DNA of 64,000 bases from Gari tellinella (taxonomy: Eukaryota; Mollusca; Bivalvia; Cardiida; Psammobiidae), in NCBI GenBank assembly GCA_922989275.2, contig OV277871.1, forward strand, positions 31,940,693 through 32,004,692. The letters are read 5' to 3'. This document shows positions 43,688 through 55,500 of this stretch, piece by piece. The position numbers and the translations under genes were made by a program. Every line of letters starts with the position of its first letter. The first letter of the stretch is position 1. The notes under the pieces were generated by a model that ran no database searches, was not told the DNA's origin, and saw only the letters and a program-made list of their open reading frames with translations.

Positions 43688-44144
43688 TTAACCCTCTTAC
43701 AGTGGAGAATCTGTTATTCTTTCCCAATAAACGCGTTTACGCTAAAACTATTATTTTCAGTGCAAACAGTTTGGAGCCAGATCAGACGCCGGGTAACCCG
43801 GCGTCTGATCAGGCTCCAAACTGTTTGCCACCATGATAAACATGAACTATAAGAATTGTCCAAACGTTATCATTTTCTACGTTTCAGTGCTTTGCGTTTG
43901 CGTACGTTTGCGTTTAAACGGGAAAGAATAACGTTTTCTCCACTGTACCGCCAAAATATCGTTTGCATTGATACTATCGTCTGCAATATCTTTTCAAGTC
44001 TGATTGTTTGCTTTTACAGAAGGAATATTGATACGAGTGTCAAACAGTTTGGACCCTGATCAGACGCCGCGTTACGTGGCGTCTGATCAGGATGCAAACT
44101 GTTTGCAAAGTCGTATTTTGACGATGTTGGCAGTGAAAGCGTTA
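43688..44144 (+). repeat. family C MITE split by A
   Basis: TTAACCCTCTTA, then the A insertion, then TACCGCCAAAATATCG. Core GGACCCTGATCAGACGCCGC and inverse; right end GGCAGTGAAAGCGTTA. Confidence 0.88.
43698..43947 (+). repeat. family A MITE nested in C
   Basis: TACAGTGGAGAATCTGTT to CGTTTTCTCCACTGTA. It is flanked by TA on both sides where the uninterrupted C sequence would have one TA (CTCTTACCGCC), which establishes the TA duplication. Confidence 0.95.
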
Positions 44145-44387
44145 TACCGAAGGTATGAAACATTCGCAGATGACATATTTGATCTAGATGATCAGATAGC
44201 AAGATAAGTGATACTATTTTCACTCAGTCCAATAGAGATTACCATATCAGCACGTATTTCCGGGCAGAAACCGCACACTTGAAAATTTCATTTCACGAAA
44301 TTCTTATCGCTTCATGCTTGTCAAACACAACGGTAATGTATTGATTAATCCCCCCTTTTCATACGCTGAATGTTTAAAAGAAACAAT

Positions 44388-44588
44388 ACAAAGGAGAAAC
44401 GTTATTCTTTCCTAATAAACGAGTTTACGCTAAAACTATTATTTCTATTGCAAACAGTTTGGCGCCAGATCAGACACCGGGTAACCCGGTGTCTGATCAG
44501 GCTCCAAACTGTTTGCCACTAAAATAAACATGAATTGTCAGAATTGTCCAAAAGCTGTATTTTTCTACATTTAAGTGCTTTGCGTTGT
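44388..44588 (+). repeat. family A MITE, 3' truncated
   Basis: ACAAAGGAGAAACGTTATTC to AAGTGCTTTGCGTTG. The core GGCGCCAGATCAGACACCGG and inverse is intact. Confidence 0.85.
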
Positions 44589-44624
44589 GGGGCTATATCT
44601 ACAGTGTAATTTTATACAAACAAT

Positions 44625-44705
44625 AATGATACATAATCGAACAGTGCATATCCGGATCAGAAGGCTCCTGAAGAAGCGTTCTGATAAGAATATGTACTGT
44701 TTGCA
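44625..44705. repeat. family F core palindrome
   Basis: AACAGTGCATATCCGGATCA / GATAAGAATATGTACTGTTT around GAAGGCTCC; no family ends recognised. Confidence 0.55.
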
Positions 44706-45009
44706 AATTAGTTTTACGAAGACCGAACTTAAGCAACACAAAGGTAATTTTGCCTCGGGTGGATATTATAAGACTGTTTACTATCAGTGCAGTCTGGAAT
44801 AAAGCTGAAGGGATGACGGTTCTTTCAAAATGCACCAATTAGAATTAATCACGGTACGATGTCACCGTCGTGTAAACTGTCTTCTGAACAGTTTAAGGTT
44901 TAGTACCCCTAATGAGAACGGGTCAATGTCGCAACTCTACGGGGCGCGATAGGCCATTCTCATTTAGTTCCATAAACACGACAATTATGCCTTACAGTTT
45001 CACTTCTGC

Positions 45010-45328
45010 AATATCGTCTGCTTAACCCTTTTAGGGACAAATTATTTTTGAGTATTTTACTGTTGCAATATATATAGATCTAGTCTGCTTAAAATTGTCG
45101 ACAATTGTGTGTTTTTTCTCAAAGTTACATATAAGTTGACATTTTGACAAAATAAATGTAATTACGGGTGACAAACAGCTTGAATCCAGATCAGGCGCCG
45201 CGTTAATTCAATCTGTTTGCCAAAATGTAATCAAAGTATTACTTTCCCCTCCCTATAACAACACCCTCCGAACAACGAACACGTTCTTTTTCTCCGAGTT
45301 GGTGATGTTGTAGAGACGGAGTACTGTA
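45010..45328 (-). repeat. family B MITE, 5' truncated
   Basis: Core GAATCCAGATCAGGCGCCGC with the inverse arm deleted; right end TTGTAGAGACGGAGTACTGTA. Confidence 0.8.
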
Positions 45329-45447
45329 GCTAAAACGTTTTTTTTAACAAACTCAGTATAATTTAGTTTTGCCTGATGGAATGGTACGAGTTTAGAACAT
45401 AACGCAGCATCTGATCAGGTGTCCAACTGTCTGCAACGTAAATTAGG

Positions 45448-45657
45448 GTCAACCCGTTCACTCTCAATGACGTCATAAAGCGCATTTGCAAATAGTTTTG
45501 ATCCTGATCAGACGCCGCGTGACGCGGCGTCTGATCAGGATCAAACCTGTGTACCACTTGTTTTGAAATAACGTCAGTTACACTGCCTTTTATCTAACTT
45601 TGAAACGATAATGCAGAAAACTATATTGAAGCAGACGAAAATATGGCGGTGAAGGGG
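45448..45657 (-). repeat. family C MITE
   Basis: TCAACCCGTTCACTCTCAAT to ATATGGCGGTGAAGGGG. The core TGATCCTGATCAGACGCCGC and inverse is perfect. An A element begins exactly at its right end. Confidence 0.88.
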
Positions 45658-45873
45658 TACAGTGGAAAATCTGTTATTCTTTCCCGTTTAAACGCAAACG
45701 TACGCAAACGCAAAACACTAAAATGTAGAAAATAACAATTTCTTGACAATTCTGACTATTGATATTTAGCTGCGTGGCAAACAGTCTGATCTGGCTCCAA
45801 ACTGTTTGTATTGGAAATAACAGTTTTGGCGTAAACGCGTTTATTGGGAAAGAATCACGTTTTCTCCACTGTA
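45658..45873 (-). repeat. family A MITE, core stem deletion
   Basis: TACAGTGGAAAATCTGTT to CGTTTTCTCCACTGTA. The core reads GCAAACAGTCTGATCTGGCT, so the left stem is missing. Confidence 0.9.
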
Positions 45874-46034
45874 AACACTCATGATGAATGTGATCCTGAA
45901 AGGGATGAACAGCTGATGTCAATCTGCAAATTTTAAAAGACCATATCAAACGCAGAGAAACTGTCATTAAGATTAATTTAGAGCATAAAGATTTGTTTCA
46001 ATACTTTTTTTCCTACATCGATATTACTACGTAT

Positions 46035-46284
46035 TACAGTGGAGAATCTGTTATTCTTTCCCGTTTAAACGCAAACGTACGCAAACGCAAAGCACTAAAA
46101 CGTAGAAAAGAACAACTTTTGGACAATTCTGATATTTCATGTTTATCATGGTGGCAAACAGTTTGGAGCCTGATCAGACGCCGGGTTACCCGGCGTCTGA
46201 TCTGCCTCCAAACTGTTTGCACTGCAAATAATAGTTTTAGCGTAAACGCGTTTATTGGGAAAGAATAACAGATTCTCCACTGTA
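46035..46284 (-). repeat. family A MITE, full length
   Basis: TACAGTGGAGAATCTGTT to CAGATTCTCCACTGTA, with perfect core. Confidence 0.95.
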
Positions 46285-46442
46285 GCCATTAGACTCACCC
46301 AAACTGCACAGAATACTGTTTAAACCCGCTGTACTTGTTTCGTTTTCATAACCATTCAAAACGCTCTCCTGAATTTGATCACAATATGAATTATTGATTA
46401 GCAACTTTTAAACCAATTTTGCTCGATTACTTCAAAGATGGT

Positions 46443-46899
46443 TTAACCCCTTCACTGCCGTGACGTCATCAATTTTAAACAATTGTCGTGTGCTTTTATT
46501 TCTTAAATTTCAATTTTTGCTATTTTGACTGAAGAAATATTGAAATGAGTGTCAAACAATTTGGATCCTAATCAGACGCCGCGTAACGCAGCGTCTGATC
46601 AGGATCCAAACTGTTTTCAAATATACAGTGGAGAAAAGGTTATAAATTTATTCTTTCCCAATAAACGCGTTTACGCTAAAACTATTATTTGCAGTGCAAA
46701 CAGTTTGGAGTCAGATCAGACGCCGGGTAAACCGGCGTCTGATCAGGCTCCAAACTGTTTGCCACCAAGATAAACATATATTATCAGAATTATCCAAAAG
46801 TTGTACTTTTCTACGTTTGCGTACGTATGCGTTTAAACGGGAAAGAATAACAGATTCTCCACTGTAGGTGTGCTCGGGGTAAGGCAGTGAAGGGGTTAA
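46443..46899 (-). repeat. family C MITE split by A
   Basis: TTAACCCCTTCACTGCCGTG ... core GGATCCTAATCAGACGCCGC and inverse, then the A insertion, then CTCGGGGTAAGGCAGTGAAG and GGGTTAA. Confidence 0.92.
46624..46866 (+). repeat. family A MITE nested in C
   Basis: TACAGTGGAGAAAAGGTT to CAGATTCTCCACTGTA, core GGAGTCAGATCAGACGCCGG. Confidence 0.94.
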
Positions 46900-47297
46900 T
46901 TAAACCCCATCTTCACACATTTAGGAATGAACATTCAAATGGAGCACATCTCTTGTAATTAAATCTAGCGAATTTCTGTCGATTTTGAGTTTTTTCTTTG
47001 AATATATTACAAAATGACAACATTATTTGACTGCTATTTGTCGAAGCTGAGCTACAGTAGAGAAAACGTTATTATCCCGTCTCTACAGCCTCCGGTGACA
47101 TAATAAAGGGGTAGCATAATAAACATAGGTTTATCTGTACAGTAGTAAGTTTATCTGTATAGTAGCTGTATGAATACATCGAACTATTTTAATTTTCATT
47201 AATCAAAGCAAATAGCAAAGAAGTTGATTTTCAAACACAAAAACAACCTTAATATGTTAAATAACGATTTAGCATCCACAAAAAAATGATAAAAAAA
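46900..47297. other. no gene; A terminus fragment at 47053-47080
   Basis: Only TACAGTAGAGAAAACGTT ATT is recognisable. Confidence 0.45.
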
Positions 47298-47374
47298 GTT
47301 TGGATCAAGTGGGTTTTGAACTCGGATCCCCGTGATGGGACACGCCGATGTTGCCCGTTGGGCGACAGAGGCAG
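47298..47374 (-). repeat. tRNA-derived sequence
   Basis: Minus strand: GCCTCTGTCGCCCAACGGGC, AACATCGGCGTGTCCCATCA and GGGGATCCGAGTTCAAAACC, with A-box- and B-box-like motifs in tRNA spacing. Stem pairing is poor, so a SINE head or tRNA pseudogene is more likely than a functional tRNA. Confidence 0.5.
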
Positions 47375-47379
47375 ATAAA

Positions 47380-48330
47380 ATGTGATGTCGAATTTATATA
47401 AAGTTTGTATATTGATGTATTTTTTTAAAGAAAAAATCATTTTGATAGATACTAACAAGAATAAACATTGCTTTTTTAAAACAAGTTGACAAATAATTCT
47501 ACATATCCATACATTTCTCTCGTGGTGCCCTCGGAAAATGAGGTCAAGTACCTGTGGCTTTAGAAGAAGTAACGACAGAATCAGAGACGAATGTAGAATG
47601 GTTCCTAATAGCGTAGGTCCATATATTTTTTTGGTACAATGTAATAGATCTAGATCTATATGTCAAGTACCAATGGTCCATATGAGAATTGAAATATAAA
47701 AACCGGTGATCTAGTCTATTTTAACATCAGTTTAAGTTGATAGTTTCGACAACCTGTTCGATCCCCTTTGTAAACATTGTCTATATATATACGGTAATAG
47801 GAGTCTATTTTTTAATAGTTCTAGATCCATTTGTCAAATACCTGTGGCTAAAGCAATACATGTACTGTATACTGTAGGGCAATGATTAAAGGATACTTTA
47901 GGTAGGCTTATAAACAAACCAGAATGCCAGATTTAGTAGCAAATTTCAACATAATCATTGAATGGGAATTAAAGTTTGAATCTGAGCGGTCAGAAAAGAA
48001 ACTGTTCCAAAACAATAAACGACATTGACAAGTATCGCGAAAACTGGTGACAATTTCCAGTCGTTACTTTTTGCAATTTTAACTTCTGAGTTGAAGCGTA
48101 AAGTATACTTGTCAAATTTGAATCGAATCATTTTTCCAGTTAGTTGCCAGTTTGTCACTCTAAGCGTTTTGTTGTGGTCATTTTTTTCTGTTGTGTAAGA
48201 TAAATTAAGCGCAATTCGGCTTGGTCGGTTATTATTTTTGTGTATGTCAGAAATTACATGAAACTTGTCAAATTTAGTATTATTGTACAGTTGAAAGGCC
48301 AAAATCATTCAGTGACGGGATAAGCCGAAT
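47380..48330. other. no recognisable feature
   Basis: A minus-strand 117-codon frame (47955-48308) has no recognised domain or splice context. Intronic. Confidence 0.35.
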
Positions 48331-48465
48331 AATATGTCATTGCATGAGGTAGAACTTGTTTATTCTGCTCGAGTAGAAATCACTGACCACTCGTCAAGCC
48401 TCATGGTCAATAAGTTCTCCTCTTGCAGAATAAACAATTCCTATATCATGCAATGACATAGTATT
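48331..48465. repeat. 135-bp hairpin
   Basis: AATATGTCATTGCATGAGGT AGAACTTGTTTATTCTGC folds with TAAACAATTCCTATATCATG CAATGACATAGTATT with small gaps. It replaces the outer left end of the next A element. Confidence 0.7.
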
Positions 48466-48702
48466 CTCTATTTCTTTCCCGTTTAAACGCAAACGAAACG
48501 AATACGCATTGCAATAAAATGGAGTAAATAAGATTTTTTTGATAAGTCTGTCTATTCGTTTTAATATGAGTGACAAACAGTATGGAGCCTGATCAGAAGC
48601 CGGGTTACCCGGCGTCTAATCAGGCTCCAAACTGTTGCATTGGAATTTAAAGGTTTAGCGTAAACGCGTTTCTTTGGGGAAAATAACGTTTTCTCCACTG
48701 TA
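48462..48702 (-). repeat. family A MITE, left terminus disrupted
   Basis: Begins within TATTTCTTTCCCGTTTAAAC and ends CGTTTTCTCCACTGTA. Core GGAGCCTGATCAGAAGCCGG and inverse. Confidence 0.88.
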
Positions 48703-48813
48703 CATGTAGTATTTTACAGCTTTACGATTATATTGAGTAGCTATAGATCTACGTCTTGATTCTTTATAAACAATCCTTCAGTGCAGAATAATTTGGAAGT
48801 ATTTTATTTGCAG

Positions 48814-48944
48814 TTGGTACGAAAGATGACTGTATCCATGGTAACCGTGTCAACATAACAGTTGTGACGAAACAAAATTGCAAAAATTCCCACATTGAAG
48901 AATTCTGCAGCGGACAAGGACACTGTGCAATAAGCCCATCAATG
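48814..48944 (+). CDS. EGF-domain protein, exon c
   Basis: 131 nt between acceptor TTTTATTTGCAG and donor GTAAAA; phase 1 in, phase 0 out. With the G from exon b it reads VGTKDDCIHGNRVNITVVTK then QNCKNSHIEEFCSGQGHCAI and SPSM. The Cys at QNC, EEFC and GHC form C1-x8-C2-x5-C3 of an EGF-like domain whose C4-C6 lie in exon d. NIT is a possible N-glycosylation site. An EGF domain split between C3 and C4 by a phase-0 intron is a recognised but less common arrangement. Confidence 0.88.
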
Positions 48945-48998
48945 GTAAAACTAAAATCTTACAGTTTCGCATTTTTATTTCATACGCAAGAGTACAGT

Positions 48999-49348
48999 TA
49001 CAGTGGAGAATCTGTTATTCTTTCCCGTTTAAACGCAAACGCAAAGCACTAAAATGTAGAAAAGAACAACTTTTGGACAATTCTGATATTTCTTGTTTAT
49101 CATGGTGGCAAACAGTTTGGAGCCTGATCAGACGCCGGGTTACCCGGCGGCTGGTCTGGCTCCAAACTGTTTGCAATAGAAATAATAGTTTTAGCGTAAA
49201 CGCGTTTATTGTTTCCCGTTTAAACGCAAATGAAACGCAAACGCAATGTAATAAAATGCAGAAAGGTTTCAAGAATTTGAAATATCTTATGATATATCTT
49301 AATTTGAGTCGAAAACAGTTTGGAGCCTGATCAGACACCAGATACGTT
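48999..49348 (-). repeat. family A MITE fused to a second A copy
   Basis: TACAGTGGAGAATCTGTT, core and arm to CGCGTTTATTG at 49210. The right terminus is then replaced by TTTCCCGTTTAAACGCAAAT of a second copy, which itself stops inside its core (GGAGCCTGATCAGACACCAG). Confidence 0.88.
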
Positions 49349-49451
49349 ATTCGTTCATGTTGAAACTATGACAAAACGCAAACACAATGCAATAAAACAA
49401 AGAAAGTCGTGTTCTTGACAATGCTGACTGTCTATTTTTTCCGATAATACA

Positions 49452-49692
49452 TTCAACCCTAGCGACGAGTATACTCGTCATTAACAAACAGTGTACATGC
49501 TATGATTACACGTGTCCCATGCAAACAGTGTATACCCTGATCAGATGGCCCTTAAAGAGCCCTCTGACCAGGGTCTATACTGTGTTTCATTTTGAAATAT
49601 ATTATTAAAATCAACCCTGAATAGTCAAAAGTGGACTAGACTTAATTTGAAATTGAAATTGTCCATTTAAATTGTCAGGGTGAATGAGTTAA
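49452..49692 (+). repeat. family F MITE, full length
   Basis: TTCAACCCTAGCGACGAGTA to CAGGGTGAATGAGTTAA. Centre TATACCCTGATCAGATGGCC / GGGTCTATACTG; contains GGACTAGACTTAATTTGAAA. Confidence 0.88.
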
Positions 49693-49818
49693 CCGGAACC
49701 TGATCTTGCTTTATATAGTTGTTTGCAAAAGAGATAATATTTTCACTATAATAACGTCTTCTCCCACGTATGAGCGCTAAAACTATACGCATTGAGATAT
49801 TTAACAAACTTATACATG

Positions 49819-50012
49819 TACAGTGGAGAACATTTTATTATTTCCCGTTAAAACGCAAACGAAACACCAACGCAAAACACTAATATGTAGAAAAGTACAG
49901 CTTTAAGACAATTCTGACAATTCATATTTACATGTATTTTAATGGCAAACAGTTTGAAGCCTGATCAGACACCGGATTACCCGGCGTCTGGTCTGACTCT
50001 AAACTGTTTGCA
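49819..50012 (-). repeat. family A MITE, right end lost
   Basis: TACAGTGGAGAACATTTT through core GAAGCCTGATCAGACACCGG and inverse to ACTGTTTGCAATAG. Confidence 0.88.
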
Positions 50013-50115
50013 ATAGTTAGTATAGCTGGTACAGCAAGGAAGACGTTTGTGTTCTCTAATCATCACAATTACAACAAAAGTCTTCAAAGAAATATCATTG
50101 CAAACATGTTGTCTC

Positions 50116-50367
50116 TTAACCCTTTCCTCCATAGAAGCGCCTTTTAGCACATGTAATTTATTCCATCACTTAAGAAAATAGTTCCAATTTATGTAGTCAT
50201 AAACATGTACCATACATAATGGTTTCTATATTCTAGCAGATAATAGCTTAAAGCAGGCTGAAAGTAAAGCAGAATGTGCCTTAAGGCACATTCTGCTTTA
50301 CTTTCAACCTGCTTTAAGTGGTCACCCATCTTCAATACTAGAAACAGAGTATGGGGTAAAGGGTTAA
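50116..50367 (+). repeat. family D MITE, full length
   Basis: TTAACCCTTTCCTCCATAGA to GGGGTAAAGGGTTAA, with centre GTAAAGCAGAATGTGCCTTA and inverse nearly perfect. Confidence 0.92.
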
Positions 50368-50520
50368 TTGAAAAACAACAAATTGTCTCAATGATTATAA
50401 ACATGTCAGTGTTAATAACTAATTGCCTTTCAATTTTCGTTCAGTTCGTTTTTGAAATGAAGGAACAATAATCGCCATTATTGCTTAATCGATGTCATCG
50501 TTTAAGCAATGACTATACAA

Positions 50521-50822
50521 TGTTTACTCTCTACAACAACACCCAATGGGAGACAAATATTGTATGTGTTGTTCGGATGGAATTGTTCAAGGGGGAAATA
50601 AGCTTTTATTTGTCAAACAGCCTGAATCGCCGCGTAATGCGACCACTGATCTTAATTCAAGCTGTTTGTTACTCGTCATTATTCTTTTTGATCTGTCAAA
50701 ATATCCATAATGTGAGACGATATTGCAAGCGTAAAAGTGTTCGACATAATTGTCATGTTTGGGAAACAGCATCAGGCGTTGTTTTAAGGAGGGAATCGTT
50801 GTTCAGATGGCTGTTTTGGAGA
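50521..50822 (+). repeat. family B MITE, left tip lost
   Basis: TACTCTCTACAACAACACCC with AATGGGAGACAAA. Core left half deleted (GCCTGAATCGCCGCG). Right end ends in GGCTGTTTTGGAG. Confidence 0.8.
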
Positions 50823-50901
50823 AACATTTTTAATGTCTGAAAACAATTTAAATCGCCAAACCTTTGGTTGTTCAGCGCGTTTGCGTTTCGTTCCATTTAG
50901 A

Positions 50902-51248
50902 ATCAGTGGCTCCCTCTATAAAACGGCCTTCCGAACAACGATTCCTTTATTACAACAACGCTTGTCACTGTTCCCAAAACATAACAATTATGTCTAACGC
51001 TTTAAATTGTCGTATTCTGTTGGGTATTTCTTTTCGAAGTAAACTAATGGTCATTCTGACAGAAAAAAACCTTCAGACGAGTGACTAACAGCTTGAATCC
51101 AGATCAGACGTCTAGTAACACGGAGTCTTATCTGGATTGAAGCTTTTTGCCAATGTAAGCCAATTTCCCTCCCTATGACAACTCCCTCCGAACAATCCAC
51201 ACAATATTTGTCTCCCATTTGGTGTTGTTGTAGAGAGGGAGTACAGTA
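50902..51248 (-). repeat. family B MITE, full length
   Basis: TCAGTGGCTCCCTCTATAAA to GTTGTAGAGAGGGAGTACAGTA, core GAATCCAGATCAGACGTCTA and inverse. Confidence 0.88.
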
Positions 51249-51636
51249 GTTACTGTACATGAATTTCTTGAGAAGAGTTGGGTCAGGCAATATAAATATA
51301 TAAATTCATTCAATATTAGCAATAACAACCATAAACAAGAAGTATAAATATGGAATTTGAACTAGCTTGACTGAAAATGCGCACCCACTTTCTGTATCGT
51401 TTTGTCTTAGGTTCTTAACATTTTTATTCGTCATTGATTTATTTACTAGTGATTCTTTTAAGTATCCGCAATAACAGTATTTAAACGGGATTCAATTAGT
51501 AAATGCTCTTAAGGAAAAGGACACTGAGTGCATTGCTAAAGATTATGTCGAAGCGTCAAAACTTTCACAGATCGGCCATTTCTTATTTTTTTTAGAGCGC
51601 GTGGTTACTGTTTAATTTAAAGATGGACTTACAAAG
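51249..51636. other. no recognisable feature
   Basis: Intronic, nothing supported. Confidence 0.35.
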
Positions 51637-51950
51637 TACAGCGCTCCCTCCCTACAACGACCCCAACAACCACTCCCATTTCTTATAACGAGCCTTACCG
51701 ATGTTCCCTAAAGGGACAATTATGTATAACGCTTTTACTATAGCAATACCGTCTGCTTAAAATTGTCGTCTGCTAATATTTCTCAAAGTTACATGTGAAG
51801 GGACATTTTGATAGAATAAATATTATCTTGATTCAAACTGTTTGCAAATGTAAGCCAAGTCTTCATTATCCCTTTTTATAACGACTGCCTCCGAACAACC
51901 CACACAATATGTGTCTCCCATTTAGTGTCGTTGAAGAGGGGGGCACTGTA
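51637..51950 (-). repeat. family B MITE, core half lost
   Basis: TACAGCGCTCCCTCCCTAC to GAAGAGGGGGGCACTGTA. Only TCTTGATTCAAACTGTTTGC of the core survives. Confidence 0.85.
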
Positions 51951-52367
51951 GTAATCAGCCTGCAAATACGTTGTGCAAATAATAACAACAATTTATAAGG
52001 TGGGATCATCATTGACAATTTATTTTCCTTTTGCTTATGTTCCTTTTATAAGACACATGGAATAAATTGGTTTACAATGTAATCATGTACTAAATTCAAT
52101 CGTAAACTTGAGTTTTCCATTAGAAGTATCACGTTCGAACAAGTTATAGATGGTAGCACTGGACACGGTACATCATACCAATGCAAAATAAAAATAAACA
52201 TTTGCGTGTTTTTCATTCCCGACTTGATGGCGCCAATAAGGCAACGTTAGCATAAAAAGAACATTAATTAACTACAAACCGCTACTGCCACTATGCTATT
52301 CAAATTGTACAAACGCACATTACGTCGTAAATGCGTGTGATAGACTCCATCTTAATCTGCCTGGAGT
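51951..52367. other. no recognisable feature
   Basis: Intronic AT-rich sequence. Confidence 0.35.
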
Positions 52368-52523
52368 TACAGTTTTGAGAAGACGTTATTCTTTCCGGTT
52401 TAAACGCAAACAGAACACAAACGCAATACAATGAACTGCAGAAAACTTCAAGATTTTGAAATAACTCGTGATTTATCTTTTTTTGAGTGGCAAACTGTCT
52501 GGAGCCCGATCAGACGATAGGTT

Positions 52524-55500
52524 TAGTAGAGGGCATTTACAGATTTTGGGGAACTAATTTGCGCAGAAATGATTTTTGTGTTTTCATATGCTATGACATG
52601 AACCGAATAACAGAAAAAAGTCCCAAGAAATCACACGATGCGAAATATGATTTTTGGGGTAAGATGACTAAAACAATGAACGAAAATGCGATTTTTTGGA
52701 ATTCGGCACTGTGACCATGGTTTTGAACAAAAAAGCTTCAAATTTTCAGATTAGGCACATATTCCATTACACTCGAGGCTAGTACCACACTGTTGTAAGA
52801 AATATTAAAATAACTGGGTTTTTTGGGGTAAAAACTGTAAAATATAAGTTAAAAAACACACATTTTTGGAATTTCGATACTATGTGTCCTTAACCTTTGA
52901 AAATAAATGCTCAAGTTTGACATAATAGTTGCACTCACCTTCTACGTAAAGTAAGTTCTTAGGTCGAGATAAATATTTGTTTTAAAATAATGGGTTTTTA
53001 TGGTAAAAAATTAAAAACAAAAACAAAAAAAACCATGAATTTTTTTAATTTATATATTATGGCTTTAATATGAATATAAATTCTCCAACTCAATAAGTTA
53101 CACAAAATGTTCTATGAAATAAAGATAATAAAAAAAATTACCAGATAAAAAATGAAATATTATTTAAAAACAAATATATTTTGGGGTAAAACCTTAGAAA
53201 ATTCCTAAAAATCAGTATTTTATGAATTTCTTTTCCAGTGGCTTTGAATATGAATCATTTAGCTCTAAATCTTCATGCAAGATTTATATTCCATTTAAAT
53301 GTTATCAATTACTTGTAAGAATATCTGCATGCTTCAATAATAAATTATTTTGTCAGTTAAAATGAATTTAGTTAAATGAACACACGTTAAGATCTTGTTA
53401 TATCCCACCAACAAAGGATATATATATGAATCACTCTGTTGATCGGTCGATTGCCCGGTCGATCTATCAGGAAATGTCTTGTCCAGCGAACTCCCATTTC
53501 AGGTTTATTATGCGGTACTTAATACTTGGCTTACCGGTTACATCAGGATTTGTAGATGTGCAAGATGCAAATTTCAGGTCTCTATGACTCTGACCTTGAC
53601 CTCTGGCCTTGATAATGGGTTAGGGCTTGGGTAAAGAGTGTGTCTCTTGTCCGGTCAATTCCTCCTTCAGTTTCATTTCCAGGCACTTGATATCTGGCAT
53701 ATATGCTAACACCGGTTGTACATAATGAATGACACCACATCTGGCCTTGACATCGGAAAGGTCTTGTCCTGTAAGCTCTTCTTTTATTTTCAATATGATA
53801 CAAATGAATCTTCGTATACATCATAATTGGGAGTGTTACAAATTTTGCAAATTGATTCGTCTAATTTTCAAACAATTTTTACTGAATACGGATGACTTTG
53901 AAACCTTCAAAAAGGTCAGCTGGAAAGGCAGGTTAACTAAAGGCAGCAACTAAATCCCCTGCATGTAAGGCACACTGAGCTTCATTCAAACCTATTCTCT
54001 CAGCTGTCAAGTCTAATGCATTGCACTAAGTTCGGCAAGTACAGCATACTTGTTTTCAAAACGTCTACATGCTTCATATTCAAATCCTCATCATAAGGGG
54101 TATTTTAAACTCTCCATGTCCGCTCGTGTACATATAGTTCTTCAATAAGCTGTCGAAATTTTCAGCAGTCGAAATTTGCAGCATCTGATGTTGGTTGGAG
54201 TTATTTAGGATTGTAAAAGATTAATGCTTATGCAAACTTCTGGGTAAAGTAAGACATAAGCATTGATAATCTTATTAGAGACATATAAAAGATTTATCCG
54301 CATGTGAGCAATAATGTTCTTAAAAAGATTTTAATACATGTTAAACATACAATTGTAAATGGATTCAGATTTCTAAAATAAGTATAGCTACATGTAACCA
54401 CCCTTTTCAAATACATATAACAGTGATAAAGTTGTATCTGCAAGACTTTCATGAATAAACATAATCTTTTGATTTACATATTCACCAATATGATTATGTA
54501 CTTTATAAAGGTCACAGGATAACAATTATCTGCATAGTGGTGATATTGTTTAAAACAAACGACTGGCATTGGTGATGATGGCTAATAACACAGCCAAACA
54601 AATGGCCAGAGTTTCCCCCACCCCTTACTTGACTACTGTCAGTATATCGTATTCAACGAAAGTTGGGTGTTATTACCAACTGAACTAATCGGGAAAACTG
54701 TTTACATGTAATGTACTTCTGATGTATCGTTTCCAATAATAGTGTACATATGGCTTATCAGTCACTGTGGTTAAGGACAAACACAGTCAAGAGATTAGAA
54801 AAGCATTGGATAACAATTAAAATAAAATTTATTAATGTAATCCAGTGATGTTTTATACTATTTTACGTTAATAATCACACATTATGACCTTTCAACAATA
54901 CAATTATGTTTCCTTTCTCCTTGTATTTTAACTTGTTTGTTATGTGGATATTTATATCTTAAAAACTTCTTCAAATAAGGAAACCCATTTTCGCTACATT
55001 ACGTCACTAGCACTGTTAAAATAGTACATTGCTTAATGTATAGATAACTAAGACATGTAATATTAGCATGCAATATGGAGGATATGCCGTACCTAACGAT
55101 TTGGGATGTATTCATTTCCAAAGATGGTTTTCATTAATTCTTTACACATAACTATTTTGTTTTGTTGAAAACAAACTTACTTATTATTATATCTAGCATG
55201 CAGTGTAAATGGGTATGTCTCTTACGTGTAGATTTGGTGCTTTTATATTCATATATCCAAAGGTCGCAGCAATTACCCTCCGAACATGTATGTTTATAAA
55301 TGTTACATTTTGAACATAGTTTCTGAAAGCTTTAGTTCTCATTATAACTATTTTAGCTTAAACACACTGAACACCAAATGGTGTATTTGTATAAAAGAGA
55401 AAGATAAAATACCCAAATGAAAGTAAATATATGCCATTGTTGTACATATGGCATTGAAAATATGATCAGTTTAACAACAACCTCGATCTTAGTGGGTTTT

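Noticed and set aside
47955..48308. 117-codon minus-strand frame
   Set aside because: No recognisable motif, and intronic position in the EGF gene; kept as unassigned sequence.
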